Of a stretch of 64,000 nt of DNA, positions 54,653 through 63,819 are shown piece by piece. The translations under genes were made by a program, and so were the position numbers. Under the pieces are notes generated by a model, which worked only from the letters and a program-made list of their open reading frames with translations, was not told where the DNA came from and ran no database searches. Each line of letters starts with the position of its first letter. The first letter of the stretch is position 1. Source of the stretch: JANMJD01 sp963847945 (GTDB lineage Bacteria > Actinomycetota > Acidimicrobiia > Acidimicrobiales > Ilumatobacteraceae); contig CAWKBX010000013.1 in assembly GCA_963847945.1 (NCBI GenBank), positions 1 through 64,000 of the forward strand. Reading direction: 5' to 3'.

Positions 54653-55663
54653 ATGCGCATACGCGTGTATGGGGAAGGCGTCACATTGGACTCGCTCGAA
54701 TTCACTCTGGGATTGGCGAAGGCGCTGGCGTGGCCAATCACGGTTGCGGGTCTTGGGATCGCCTTTCGCCAGGTAATCCGAGGTCTGCTGTCGGGCCGAC
54801 TGAAACAGATCAAGGCCGGAAGCGTGGAGTTGCACTTCGCCGAAGAACTCGCGGGGATCTCGTCCGTGATCGGAGAAGCTGCGCGCGTTCAGGATGCTGA
54901 GATCACTGAAAACAAGGAAGAGCCCTCGGCCCCTCGTCACATTTCGGTGGCCGAGTCAACTATCGCCGACGCTCGCGATCTCGCCACCGTTGCCCCAAGG
55001 GCTGCTGCAGTCGAAGCCTTCATCTCGCTGGAGCAAGGCATGCGCGAGGCGCTGTTGTCATCGGGGTTCGATCAGGGTGAGATTACCGGTCGGCCTTTCG
55101 CCCATCTCCTGCGAGAAGCGCGGGCCGTCGAGATGGTCGACCCCCAGATGGCGGATGCGCTCGCTCAACTCAACTCCGTTCGGAATCGACTGGTGCACGG
55201 TGAGTTCCAGGAGTCCGACTTTGGCGCGTCCGGGGCGCGTGACTTCGTAGAGACGTCTACTCGGGCGCTCGAGGTATTGAGGCGTACGCCGAACTATCGC
55301 GTGTACGAGCGGCGGATCGAGCGGGAGTTGAGGGCGGTCGACCCTGAGGTGGCCACTTCTACGACTTCGATTGACTCGGGATGGGACTTCAGGGTGGGAA
55401 ACGAGCAGCCAGTGTTCGTCGAAGTCAAGTTCACCCGCCATCCAGCGCTCAGCACATCGGTTGTTCACCAGGTGCTCGGCCGAATCACAGCGCTCGGGGG
55501 AAGCGGTCGTTGGATTCTGATAACGAATGCGGTGCCTACGGCATCGACTATCGAGATGCTCAGTGAACGCCGCGATCTCGCATTTGTGACATGGCGGGGG
55601 AAAGGCGACACGCCCCAACTGATCGAGGTTCTGGACGCGATTCGGTCGCGTCTGCACGAGTAG
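54653..55663 (+). CDS. Membrane protein with HEPN-like and PD-(D/E)XK-like motifs
   Basis: 336 residues from ATG 54653 (GGTGGA six bases ahead). A short N-terminus and a probable TM helix (residues ~22-40) precede a middle alpha-helical region with LEQGMREALLSSG and, at 177-182, RNRLVH, the R-N-x3-H HEPN catalytic pattern. The C-terminus has a restriction-fold arrangement: D245 in SGWDFRVG, then E257-V-K259 in FVEVKFT, with VHQVLGRITAL and WILITNAV as the expected following strands. It may be an abortive-infection or restriction-type defence protein. No family name is known to me. It lies between the integrase and relaxase of the element. Confidence 0.7.
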   Translation: MRIRVYGEGVTLDSLEFTLGLAKALAWPITVAGLGIAFRQVIRGLLSGRLKQIKAGSVELHFAEELAGISSVIGEAARVQDAEITENKEEPSAPRHISVAESTIADARDLATVAPRAAAVEAFISLEQGMREALLSSGFDQGEITGRPFAHLLREARAVEMVDPQMADALAQLNSVRNRLVHGEFQESDFGASGARDFVETSTRALEVLRRTPNYRVYERRIERELRAVDPEVATSTTSIDSGWDFRVGNEQPVFVEVKFTRHPALSTSVVHQVLGRITALGGSGRWILITNAVPTASTIEMLSERRDLAFVTWRGKGDTPQLIEVLDAIRSRLHE

Positions 55664-55710
55664 GGCCAAGCGCCGCGCTTGCCGATTGCTCGTCCGGCTG
55701 CTGGTCCAAG

Positions 55711-56840
55711 TCAGAGGTCGATGCCGAAATCGATCTCCTGCGCGTGGTGGTAGCCGTAGGTGAGGTCCGGCTCCGGGTGGATGATGAGTTCGGGGGTGCG
55801 TGTGGTGATGGCGTCGGCGAGGGCGGTGTGGTGTGGGTCGTTGACGGCTTCGAGGGTGTCGACGGTCCAGGTGGCGAGGTCGGCGGGAGGTCGTGGCCGT
55901 TTGCCCAGTGTCGCCAGTTGTGGAGGACGTGGAGTCGGGCTGCGAGGTCCTGGCGGCGTTCGGGTAGCTGGTGGCGGGCTTCAATCGCCGTTTGCAGACG
56001 GTCGGTCTCGACGGTCTCGTTGAATCGTCGGGTGGTGTGGTAGACGGCGCGTCGGTAGGGCTGGCGCGCCTCGACTGCGGCGTCGTGTCGAACCGTCGCG
56101 GTCTCGACTGCATCGACTGCGGTGGCGAGGCGTTCTTGTGCTGGGCGGCGTCCGAAGACCTTGTGTTCGGCGGCGTTCGCGGTGGCGTCGGCCAGTTCCT
56201 TCTTGGCGGCCGTGAGTTGTCGGTCGGCTGCGTTGAGTTCTCGCTCGAACGGGACGAGCGCACGGCTCGCCGCCTCCGCCTCAGCCCGTGACGCAGCGAT
56301 CTTGTCGCGGCGTGCTTCCTGCTTGGCCGTGAGGTCGGTGAGTTCGGCCCGGACCAGGCCGAAGGCGGCGCTGGTCTGGTTCCATAGCGTGTGCCACCAG
56401 TCGGGGACGGTGCATCGTGGGCAGGGTTCTGGGACACGGACGGCGGCTGGGAGTTGGGCCGCGAGTTCTCGGCGTTGGACGATGGCTGGGGTGTCGGTGC
56501 GGTCGGTGTCGATGACTTGTTCGAGGACGGCTTTCGCGGCGTCGAGGGTCGGCTCGGGGGTGACGATGTACGCCGTGTTCTCCTCGCGGGCTCGGGTCAT
56601 GGCGACGTAGAGACCTCGGCCGGTCGTCGCTGGTGTGATGAGGTTCGCTGAGATGGTGCGGGTGTCGGATTGGTTGCCGGGTCCAGTGGCGGCGTAGCCG
56701 AGATGCACGTGCTCGGCGACGTAGGCGGCGGGGAGGGTGGCGATGGCGGTGCTGGCGTGTCGGTTGGCGGTGAGGTCGCCGTCGTCGTTGATCGAGGTCT
56801 GGACCGCCCCCAGCTTTCCGGTCAGTGGGTGTCGTAGCCT
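55711..56840 (-). pseudogene. 3' part of MobF/TrwC-type relaxase-helicase, cut off by IS3
   Basis: Minus-strand remainder of the relaxase gene at 58022-60251. It restarts with TGKLGAVQTSINDDGDLTANR, then LPAAYVAEHVHLGYAATGPGNQSD and GRGLYVAMTRAREENTAYIV, helicase motifs V and VI of the TraA/RecD2-like domain, followed by a CPRC pair and a long helical tail. The frame shifts near 55885 and the last piece, DLTYGYHHAQEIDFGIDL, ends at TGA 55713-55711. It lacks its own start and is separated from the 5' part by the insertion sequence, so the protein is not made intact. Confidence 0.8.
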
Positions 56841-56861
56841 CCTTGTTCAGAGGATGTGGTC

Positions 56862-57149
56862 ATGGCTCAGCGCCAGAAGTATTCGTTGGAGTTTAGGGAG
56901 CAGGCGGTTCGTCGGGTTATTGATGGGCCTCGGCCGGTCGTTGACGTCGCGAAAGACCTGAAGCTTCATGAGGGGACGTTGTCGAATTGGGTTCGCCAGT
57001 ATCGGGTCGATCATCCGGTGGATGAGAAGCCGTTAACGATCACGGAACGGGCCCGTCTGGTCGAGTTGGAGAAAGAAGTTCGGGAACTTCGGATGAAGAC
57101 CGAGTTCTTGGGAAAAGCGGCGGCCTTCTTCGCCCAGGAGTATCGGTAG
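56862..57149 (+). CDS. IS3-family transposase OrfA
   Basis: 95 residues: QKYSLEFREQAVRRVIDG with a helix-turn-helix (DVAKDLKLHEGTLSNWVRQY) that binds the IS ends, and a leucine-zipper-like tail LVELEKEVRELRMKTEFLGKA. The GGGAAAA heptamer at 57110-57116 is phased G-GGA-AAA in this frame, a good -1 slippery site leading into orfB, as in many IS3 members that make an OrfAB transposase. Confidence 0.88.
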   Translation: MAQRQKYSLEFREQAVRRVIDGPRPVVDVAKDLKLHEGTLSNWVRQYRVDHPVDEKPLTITERARLVELEKEVRELRMKTEFLGKAAAFFAQEYR

Positions 57150-57202
57150 TCTCGTGGTACGAGTTTATCGAAGGCGAGAAGGCCAACTATCCGATCACTC
57201 TC

Positions 57203-58021
57203 ATGTGCAAGTGGGCCGGGGTGTCACCGTCGGGATTCTATGAATGGCTTGCTCGGCCGACGTCGGCGACTGCGATGCGCCGGTTCTGGCTTGCGGTACA
57301 GGTCGCTAAGGTCTTCCGGGCATCGAACGGGGTGTACGGCTACCGCAAGGTCCATGCCGAGCTCGTCAAGAACGGGGTCGAGGTCGGTGACGAACTGGTC
57401 CGCCGGCTGATGGGTGATCTCGGTCTGGTGTCGTGTCATCCCAGGCCATGGCGTATAACCACGATCCAGGGTGAGGGGCTCGGTCCGGTAGATCTGCTGA
57501 AACGGGACTTCACCGCGGCGACGCCCGGGGTTCGGTTCGTTGGCGACATCACCTACATCCCGACCTGGGAAGGTTGGCTCTACCTATCGACGGTCATCGA
57601 CCTATGCAGCAAAGAGGTCGTTGGGTGGGCGATGGCCGATCACATGCGGGCGTCGTTGGTCTGCGATTCGTTGACGATGGCTGCCAATCATCGGGCGATG
57701 ATCAAGGGTGCCGTGTTTCATTCAGATCGCGGTTGTCAATATACTTCGAGTGAACTGGCCGAGCATCTCGCCGGTCTGAATATGGTCGGTTCGATGGGTC
57801 GCACCGGGGTGTGTTGGGACAACGCCGCAGCTGAGTCATTCTTTGCTTCGTTGAAGAAAGAGTGCGTGCATCGGATGGTGTTCTCCACCCGGAAGAAAGC
57901 TCGTGACACGGTTGTGGATTATATCGAAGTGTTCTATAATAGACAGCGGGTACATCAATCGCTCGGGTATCTCACCCCGCTAGAAGTATTCGAATCATTT
58001 CAAGCCCCCGAGGCTGCGTAG
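57203..58021 (+). CDS. IS3-family transposase OrfB (DDE integrase domain)
   Basis: 272 residues as an open frame from ATG 57203, but the frame is open further upstream and is probably entered by -1 slippage from orfA. HTH_21-like GVYGYRKVHAELVKNG precedes the DDE catalytic core: D in VRFVGDITYIPT, D in GAVFHSDRGCQYTS, E in CWDNAAAESFFASLKKE. All catalytic residues are intact, so the element may still be active. Confidence 0.92.
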   Translation: MCKWAGVSPSGFYEWLARPTSATAMRRFWLAVQVAKVFRASNGVYGYRKVHAELVKNGVEVGDELVRRLMGDLGLVSCHPRPWRITTIQGEGLGPVDLLKRDFTAATPGVRFVGDITYIPTWEGWLYLSTVIDLCSKEVVGWAMADHMRASLVCDSLTMAANHRAMIKGAVFHSDRGCQYTSSELAEHLAGLNMVGSMGRTGVCWDNAAAESFFASLKKECVHRMVFSTRKKARDTVVDYIEVFYNRQRVHQSLGYLTPLEVFESFQAPEAA

Positions 58022-60251
58022 TCACACCGTCCGGGATCGCCGGGGCAGTCCAGTCACGGTCCAGAGTTCCCGGTTACGGACAATGTCGCCGTCGCTGGCG
58101 ATGAGCCGGCGGTCGTTGCGTCGGGTGGCGATGACATCGCCGACGTACACCGTCGTCCCGCTGTTGGTCGTCGCGGTGGCGTGTTGGTCGAGGTGTCCGG
58201 CGTCGAGTCGGGCGTGTTGGATGGCTCGGTTGAGCAGGCCGACGTGTTCGTTGGCGGTCGTGGTGACAGCGACGGTCTGGCCGTGACCGTGGGCGGTGAG
58301 CCATCGGTCGGCGATCGCCGTGACGTGTTGGTCGAGAGTGCCCGGGATGATACGGCCGTGGGCTGCGTAGATGTCGATGACGGTGGGGTCGCCGCGGCGT
58401 AGGTCGAGGGAGGCGCCGGCTTCCCAGCGGTTGGTGAAGCGGTGAATCTGTTCGAGGTGATGGACGGTGGTCGTGCGGCAGAGTTCGTCGAACATGCCAC
58501 CGCGTTCGACGGCTTGAAGTTGAATCGGGTCGCCGACGAGCCGCAGCCGCCATCCGTGGGTGTCGGCGAGTTGGGTGAGGCGGTCGAGGTCGTTGGTGGC
58601 GAGCAGGCCGGCTTCGTCGACGATCAGCCTGGTCCCGTGGGGGAGTCGCCACTGGTCGCCGGGTGGTCGGTCGGGTTGGGACCATTCGTGGAGGAGTTTG
58701 GCGACGGTGTCGGCTCGGACGCCGGTGCCGTCGGCGAGCACGCGGGCGGCTTTGGCGGTCGGGGCGACGGCGAACACAGGTCGGTCGTTGAAGCGGAGGT
58801 CGTCGACGGCGGCGCGCAGCATCGTGGTCTTGCCGGTGCCGGCGGGTCCGACGACGATCACGAACGGGTCGTTGCCGGCGACGGCTCCTGCGGCGTCGGC
58901 CTGTTGAGGGTCGAGTCGGTCGGTGTCGACGGTGCTCGACGGCTCCGGGACCGGCGTGTGGTGGTCCATCGCCCAGGTGAGGATGCGTTCCTCCTGGGCG
59001 AGGACGTGGTCGCTCGTCAGGTGCGCGGCGATCGGTTCGACCCACACCGATCGCCCGTCGGCGGTTCGTTGGCGGGTGTCGGCGGTGGGGTCGAGGTTGA
59101 TGCTGTTGTCGATCACCTCGTCGGTTGCCCGTTGCAGGAACGCTGCCCATCGTTCGCCGTCGATGCCAAGCGCGGGGGCGGAGCTGGTCGGTGAGCGTGC
59201 GAATGACGTCCATCCGGTGCCAGGTCGATGATCGCTGCGACAGTTCCGTGATCACGTCGCCGGTAGCCATCTGCTGTACGGGCTCTGCTCACTGCCCGCG
59301 GCGGCGATGCCGCGGGTGAGCGTGGCAGGTGTGATGCCGAGTTCTGCGGCTTCCGCGAGCCAACGGGCGCGGAGGTCATCGACGGCAGCGCCCGTCTTGT
59401 GTTGGCGGGTGTCGACGGCCGCTTCGCGTTGCATCGCCGCACGCTCGAACGCGGTCGGGTCACGCTGTTCTCGGTTGTGGAAGTCGGCGAGTTTGTCGGC
59501 GAGGGCGGCGTTGACCTGGGCGGCACGTTTCGAGAACGCATCGAGCAACTCCTGTGGGACTCCGACGATTTCGGCTTGTCCGTTGACGATGTCGCCGAAG
59601 CGGACGCCGAGGCGTTCGGTCGAGTTCGGCTCGAAGGACGGATTGGTACACGCCGCCGAGGGTGCGTTGATGCTTCTTGAGCATGCGGGCGTCGAGCGCG
59701 AACCAGCGTTCGTCGTCGACTTGGACCTTGGCGGAGATGACGAGATGTGTGTGGATCTGCGGGTCATCCAACCTCGACGTCGATTGCCGGAACGCGGCGA
59801 TCGCGAGACCCTCGGCGTCCGGGTGAAGCCGCCCGCCGTTCGACCTGATCCGGGTCGTCGCCCCGTACCGCTCCAACATGTCGACGACCGCGCTGGCGGC
59901 GGTGTCGTGCGCGTCGAGGAGCCGTTGGTCGCCGGTGAGCGCCCACCACGCCGACAGCGACTTCGGTGCTGACACCGTGGCATCGAAACCGGACACCGCT
60001 CGCACCACGGTCCCATCAGCACGATGCCGGTCGAGGAGCGGGAAGCCGAGCGTCGCCCCGGTGGTCGGGTGTTGGCCGGAGAGGAGGCGTTCGAGTTGTT
60101 CGGCTTCGACGGTGCGGGCGAGTCCGAAGCGTTCGGCTTGTCTGCCGGACCATCGTCCTGGTTCTTCGCCCACGGCTTGGGTGAGATATTGCGTGTAGTA
60201 CCCGGCGGTCGTCGCCGCCGTCGAGGCGTAGAGGGTCGTGACGCGGATCAT
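58022..60251 (-). pseudogene. 5' part of MobF/TrwC-type relaxase with RecD2-like helicase
   Basis: ATG 60251. The relaxase domain has the N-terminal Tyr pair in TAGYYTQYL, VSGFDATVSAPKSLSAWWAL, and the His triad DDPQIHTHLVIS. The frame changes near 59650 (to LGVRFGDIVNGQAEIVGVP), 59250 and 59190. The helicase follows with Walker A VVGPAGTGKTTML and Walker B GTRLIVDEAGLLAT, then LVGDPIQLQAVERGG. It ends at VTGLPRRSRTV where the IS begins. Such proteins nick oriT and unwind the strand for conjugation. Frameshifts plus the IS mean the element is probably no longer self-mobile. Confidence 0.85.
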
Positions 60252-60410
60252 GACAACACACCGCCTGGCGCGGGCACCTGTCTGTCCTCTTCACATCGCG
60301 TTCGAGCCGAAGGCGAGAACATCACGATGACGTCAGACGCCGAGCAGCGACAGCTGCGAGTCGGCGGCCGGGTGTGTGCGCTTCACGGTCCGCTTCACAG
60401 GCGCGGCCGT

Positions 60411-60779
60411 TCACGCGGTGGGCGTCGCGAGGGACATCACGTCGACGCTGAGGTCGAACATGTCGGCCGGGACCGACAGGCTGTACGTCGTCGACGCGAA
60501 CACGCCGTCGCCGCCGCGGGTCTGCTCGACGGTCAGCAGACCGTGATCACGAAGTCGGGTGACCGCGCGGCCGATCGTGTCCTTGGCGACGCCGAGCGAC
60601 GTTGCGAGATCGCGGATCGACGCCGTCGCGACCGAGAGGTCGGCGTCGCCGGTGGAGCGGGCGAGCAGCTCCTCGAGCAGCACCCACGAGCCGGCGTGGA
60701 GGACGCGGCGAAGATGCGCAGCCGCCGGTCGAACCACGACCGGACGCCGGGTCCGCTCAGCGGCCACCGACCGCCTCAC
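60411..60779 (-). CDS. Winged-helix/HTH regulator-like protein
   Basis: 122 residues from GTG 60779, overlapping the 3' end of the neighbouring HTH gene by 23 bases. LEELLARSTGDADLSVATASIRDL leads to an HTH: TSLGVAKDTIGRAVTRLRDHGLLTVEQTRGG is a GntR/MarR-like winged helix, with tail SVPADMFDLSVDVM. It precedes the relaxase on the same strand and may regulate transfer genes. Replication initiator of a small plasmid type is a less likely reading. Confidence 0.72.
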   Translation of the reverse strand: MRRSVAAERTRRPVVVRPAAAHLRRVLHAGSWVLLEELLARSTGDADLSVATASIRDLATSLGVAKDTIGRAVTRLRDHGLLTVEQTRGGDGVFASTTYSLSVPADMFDLSVDVMSLATPTA

Positions 60780-61032
60780 GATGCAGAGCGCCGGCGCCGA
60801 GGCGCACGACGGTGCCGGTCGTCATCAACTCGATCAGCGCCCAACGAGGGACCCGCAGGCACGATCCGAAGCGGATCACCGGCAGTCCGACGGTGCCGTC
60901 ACTGGCGAGATAGGCGGCCGCAAGCTCGTACGCGAGCGAGCGACTGATGCGCAACAGGCGCGCCGCTTCGGCGATCGTCAACAGCGGACGAACATCGTCG
61001 CTGAGCAGGTTCGACTCGACCACGACAGCCAT
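60757..61032 (-). CDS. Excisionase/MerR-like HTH_17 protein
   Basis: 91 residues from ATG 61032. LLTIAEAARLLRISRSLAYELAAAYL is the HTH_17 (excisionase-type) motif, followed by LPVIRFGSCLRVPRWALIELM, the wing that in this family contacts DNA. In ICEs such genes direct excision or regulate transfer genes. It is adjacent to the other HTH gene and upstream of the relaxase. Confidence 0.8.
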   Translation of the reverse strand: MAVVVESNLLSDDVRPLLTIAEAARLLRISRSLAYELAAAYLASDGTVGLPVIRFGSCLRVPRWALIELMTTGTVVRLGAGALHREAVGGR

Positions 61033-61594
61033 AGGGGGAGTCGTTGATACACCCGCCCGCCAAGAACATCAACCGCCGAAAAGTCGCAGGTCACAGACCA
61101 GATGACACCAGCGCATACAGGAGAACACCAGCGAACACAGGAGCATACGAAACAGCACGAACGACGTGCCCAAAGTCACACCACGACGGTTGTCCTCAGA
61201 ACGAGGACGCGGTTCCGCGGCGCCAGAAAGGGGAGACCCGATGCGTTCTGTGACGGGTTCGAGTTGGTGAGTCGCGGGCTTGGTGTCTATCTGATTGGGC
61301 TGAGCTCGTCCGAGGGACTACGGCAAACGGCCAACACGCTCGGCTCGCAGCGTTGCAACGACCAGCCTCGCCATCGTCGGGTCAATTGGCTCCTCTTACA
61401 GCGTGGCCGAGCGCAAAACGTGCAACTGAGCTCGCCGGAGGGAGAGTCGTCGATTCTGGACAGCGTTGAGGGCTGGACAAACTGATCGCGCGACGAGCTG
61501 GCCGAAGGGTTAGTCGACTCTTTCGGACACTTGCCCCTCGCTGAGTCGTGTCTCGGGCCGTACGCCGCCACGCTGTATCGCGTAGCATCCCGGC
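61033..61594. other. Intergenic region with iteron-like repeats, no gene supported
   Basis: About 560 bases. The most regular feature is the 20-bp direct repeat at 61105-61144. Weak open frames exist on both strands but have no codon regularity or recognisable motif. It may contain promoters for the excisionase-like gene and for the nuclease-like gene starting at 61595, or an origin of transfer or replication. None can be shown. Confidence 0.4.
61105..61144. repeat. Tandem 20-bp repeat (iteron-like)
   Basis: ACACCAGCGCATACAGGAGA (61105-61124) is followed directly by ACACCAGCGAACACAGGAGC (61125-61144), 17 of 20 bases identical. Its location near the HTH and relaxase genes of the element suggests a regulator-binding or origin role. 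Confidence 0.7.
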
Positions 61595-62191
61595 GTGTCC
61601 GGCGAGCAAACCCACGAGGTCGGAGCCGACGGCGCGAGGCGAGCCAAGCTCTGGCTCGAGCGGACCACCCGAGTTCAGGTCCACTGGACCAATCCTCAGC
61701 ATGCGGCCAAGCTCGCCTTCGACTGGCCGCAAGGGGGCTCGTTCTCGTTTGATCTGGCCGGCGTATTGAAGGGTGACGATCTAGACGGCCAGACTTTCGT
61801 CGCTGAGGTCAAGAAGTACAAGAATCAATCTGATCTGCCGGATCACTATTCAGACTTTTTGGCGAAGTGCTATTGCGCGCTCGCCGCTCGGCCAGACCGC
61901 TGCGATCACTTCTTGATGATAAGTTGGGCGCCGTTCCTTGCGACGGTCTGGGATGAGCTTTGCGACTCGAATCGAGTCGTTGATGCGGTGGTCTCGAAGC
62001 GCAGTCGAATTTTCGAAGGCAAAAACCTTTCAGCGGGCGAGGCGAACTCGCTCGTCAAGGTAGACGTCGCCAGCGAAGTGGCGGCGCGTATCTGGATCGT
62101 GATCCTCTCTGACAAACAAGAGTGTTTGACGCTGACAGGAGAACACTTGGGCGTAATTCAGAGTCTGATGGTCGCAAAGGAGCACACGTGA
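61595..62191 (+). CDS. Putative PD-(D/E)XK nuclease-like protein
   Basis: 198 residues from GTG 61595. An N-terminal helix (ADGARRAKLWLERTTRVQV) is followed by FSFDLAGVL with D53 and FVAEVKKYKN with E71-V-K73, the D-x(n)-E-x-K pattern of restriction-endonuclease-fold nucleases. Then come CDHFLMISWAPF and IWIVILSD. The size fits a small restriction-type enzyme or a toxin. Its stop is overlapped by the next gene as GTGA, so it is the first gene of a small operon. The assignment rests on motif reading only. Confidence 0.6.
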   Translation: MSGEQTHEVGADGARRAKLWLERTTRVQVHWTNPQHAAKLAFDWPQGGSFSFDLAGVLKGDDLDGQTFVAEVKKYKNQSDLPDHYSDFLAKCYCALAARPDRCDHFLMISWAPFLATVWDELCDSNRVVDAVVSKRSRIFEGKNLSAGEANSLVKVDVASEVAARIWIVILSDKQECLTLTGEHLGVIQSLMVAKEHT

Positions 62192-62994
62192 CCGGGGACA
62201 TGGTGACGCTAGATGACGCCGACTTCTCTAACGCCGTGAAGCATCTCGTCGGGAGCGCTTCTGCCGACGATAGCCCCTCATCAATCAAAGCTCTAGTTCG
62301 GCGAGGGTTGCTCGCGCTCGGCACGATCGATTTTGTAGACTCAACTGACTATTTCAACCACTCATTTGCTCCAGACTTCGTACTTGGGTGGCGTGATCGC
62401 GATGGCAGCGCTAGGGAGCGATTCCTGTATCTCAGGGTGGATGAACAGCCGCTCTACATTGCGCAGGATGTTGAGAGACTCGCCAGTAGACAAGCAATCT
62501 TCCTGTCGCTGACTGGCCTGCACGGCGTCGGCGACGCCGTCGGTCGGCAACCGCTTGAGTCCGACACACTGGTTGTCGACGCGGCCGGACTTGGCACGTT
62601 CAAGGCCGACCAGGAGCCGGGTCTGTCGACTGGTGATATCGCTGCGCGATCGTTCGTTCGCGGCGGCCGGGGAGTCGTAGATGTGGCACTCGGCGAACGA
62701 ATCCGTGACGACATCGAGACTGGGATTGGCGCGGCCGAGACACTGGGTGTCAGTTCCGTGAAACGGGGGGTACAAGCGGCGGACGCGTACTTCTCCCAGA
62801 ACGAATCTCACCAAATCATTGAGTTGATCTTTGCGGTTTGGATCGCTTCTGGCGGAGCTCCGTCGGAGTTTCCGTGGCGACGCGACGTCACAAATGACGG
62901 TATTGGTGACGAAGTGCTTGAGTTCCTTCTTCGGGCGGATGGTGTCCGCGACGCGGCAGTTCTGGAAGTCAATAGCAAAGCGTACTTCGATTGA
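62188..62994 (+). CDS. Unknown protein co-transcribed with the nuclease-like gene
   Basis: 268 residues from GTG 62188. The N-terminal part has SSIKALVRRGLLALGTIDFV and FAPDFVLGWRDRDGSARERFLYLRVD, with DFVLGW and YLRVDEQ resembling the strands of another nuclease-like fold, and SRQAIFLSLTG. The C-terminal part is helical (ESHQIIELIFAVWIASGG, GIGDEVLEFLL). No catalytic motif is convincing. It may be a partner, specificity or immunity protein of the upstream gene. Confidence 0.6.
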   Translation: MTGDMVTLDDADFSNAVKHLVGSASADDSPSSIKALVRRGLLALGTIDFVDSTDYFNHSFAPDFVLGWRDRDGSARERFLYLRVDEQPLYIAQDVERLASRQAIFLSLTGLHGVGDAVGRQPLESDTLVVDAAGLGTFKADQEPGLSTGDIAARSFVRGGRGVVDVALGERIRDDIETGIGAAETLGVSSVKRGVQAADAYFSQNESHQIIELIFAVWIASGGAPSEFPWRRDVTNDGIGDEVLEFLLRADGVRDAAVLEVNSKAYFD

Positions 62995-63651
62995 CCAATT
63001 GGCAAGGCTCACCGTTCAGTATCCCTCGCAGAACCTACAAGCTCTGGTCAATTCTGGGCTGTCGTTGCTCGACGCTCGATGCTGTCGGATTCGTTCGTTG
63101 CCCAAGAAGATGGCTATAGCAGCCGAGCCTCAATGGGATGTTCGAGATCAGATGCTGACGCTCGTTGGCCGTAGTTTTCTTGCGCATGTTGTCTCTCGAC
63201 AAGACGATTTGACTGTTCAGCCAGAACGGGATGGGGAACGACGCCACGGAGTCGATTTTCCCTACGCTCGTCGGTCGAGGGTCAGGGTTACCGCTGACGG
63301 GTTTGGATCTTCGAACCAGCCAAAAGGTGCTGAGCGTGGACGTTGAGCCGACCTACCCCTTGCTCTCTGATCCCGATCTGCTCGCCATCGTTGATCGAGT
63401 CGGGAGCGCGCTTCGGGTCCGGCGTGCGACGGCATCAATCGGTGATACGACTGTGACTGTCGACTTCACGCTTCGGTCAGCGTCGACGCGATCGCTGCGC
63501 CACGACCGAGTTGGTCTGCCTCTTGTATCTTAGTCTTGCCCTTCTAACAAGCGCAGCAGAAGAGCATGCTGATTGGCTGCGGCGGCTTGGTGAGACATTC
63601 AATCAGTTGTCAACCAACACGCTCTTTGACGGTGTAGGCGATCAGAGATAG
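62939..63651 (+). CDS. Third gene of the nuclease-like operon, frameshifted
   Basis: Starts around ATG 62939, overlapping the preceding gene by ~55 bases. The first frame reads IDQLARLTVQYPSQNLQALVNSG and VRDQMLTLVGRSFLAHVVSRQDDLTVQPER. Near 63230 it must shift to continue GNDATESIFPTLVGRGSGLPLTGLDL and VEPTYPLLSDPDLLAIVDRVGSALRV. A second shift near 63480 leads to LVCLLYLSLALLTSAAEEHADWLRR ending FDGVGDQR with TAG 63649-63651. It is unrecognised. A coding role for all three pieces is inferred from their smooth composition and joined length of about 235 residues. Confidence 0.5.
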
Positions 63652-63819
63652 TCAGGGCGCTCGTTTGCATCGTCGGGCAGGTCGGACACTTAGCGGCTGC
63701 GGCCAGCGGCCACTTGCCGGTTCGGGTTCATGCGAGGGACACCAGGCTGGGGCGAGAGCGGGACTGCTGCACGAGGCTGACATCAATATTTGCAGACGTC
63801 TAGCCGCAAAACTTCCGAT

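Larger units (their letters stand above)
56829..58035 (+). mobile_element. IS3-family insertion sequence in the relaxase gene
   Basis: The element carries orfA and orfB with a -1 frameshift site between them. Imperfect terminal repeats are visible: TGTCGTAGCCTC near 56830 on the left and, complementing the right end, TGTGACTACGCAGCCTC near 58010-58027. Ends and target duplication are not resolved. It splits a relaxase gene that continues on both sides on the opposite strand, so it is a later insertion. Confidence 0.85.

Noticed and set aside
61105..61144. CRISPR array
   Set aside because: Only two adjacent units without spacers and no cas genes nearby.
61102..61485. 127-residue plus-strand open frame in the intergenic region
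   Set aside because: Ser/Arg/Gln-rich with no motif, no ribosome-binding site, and it starts inside the iteron-like repeat.
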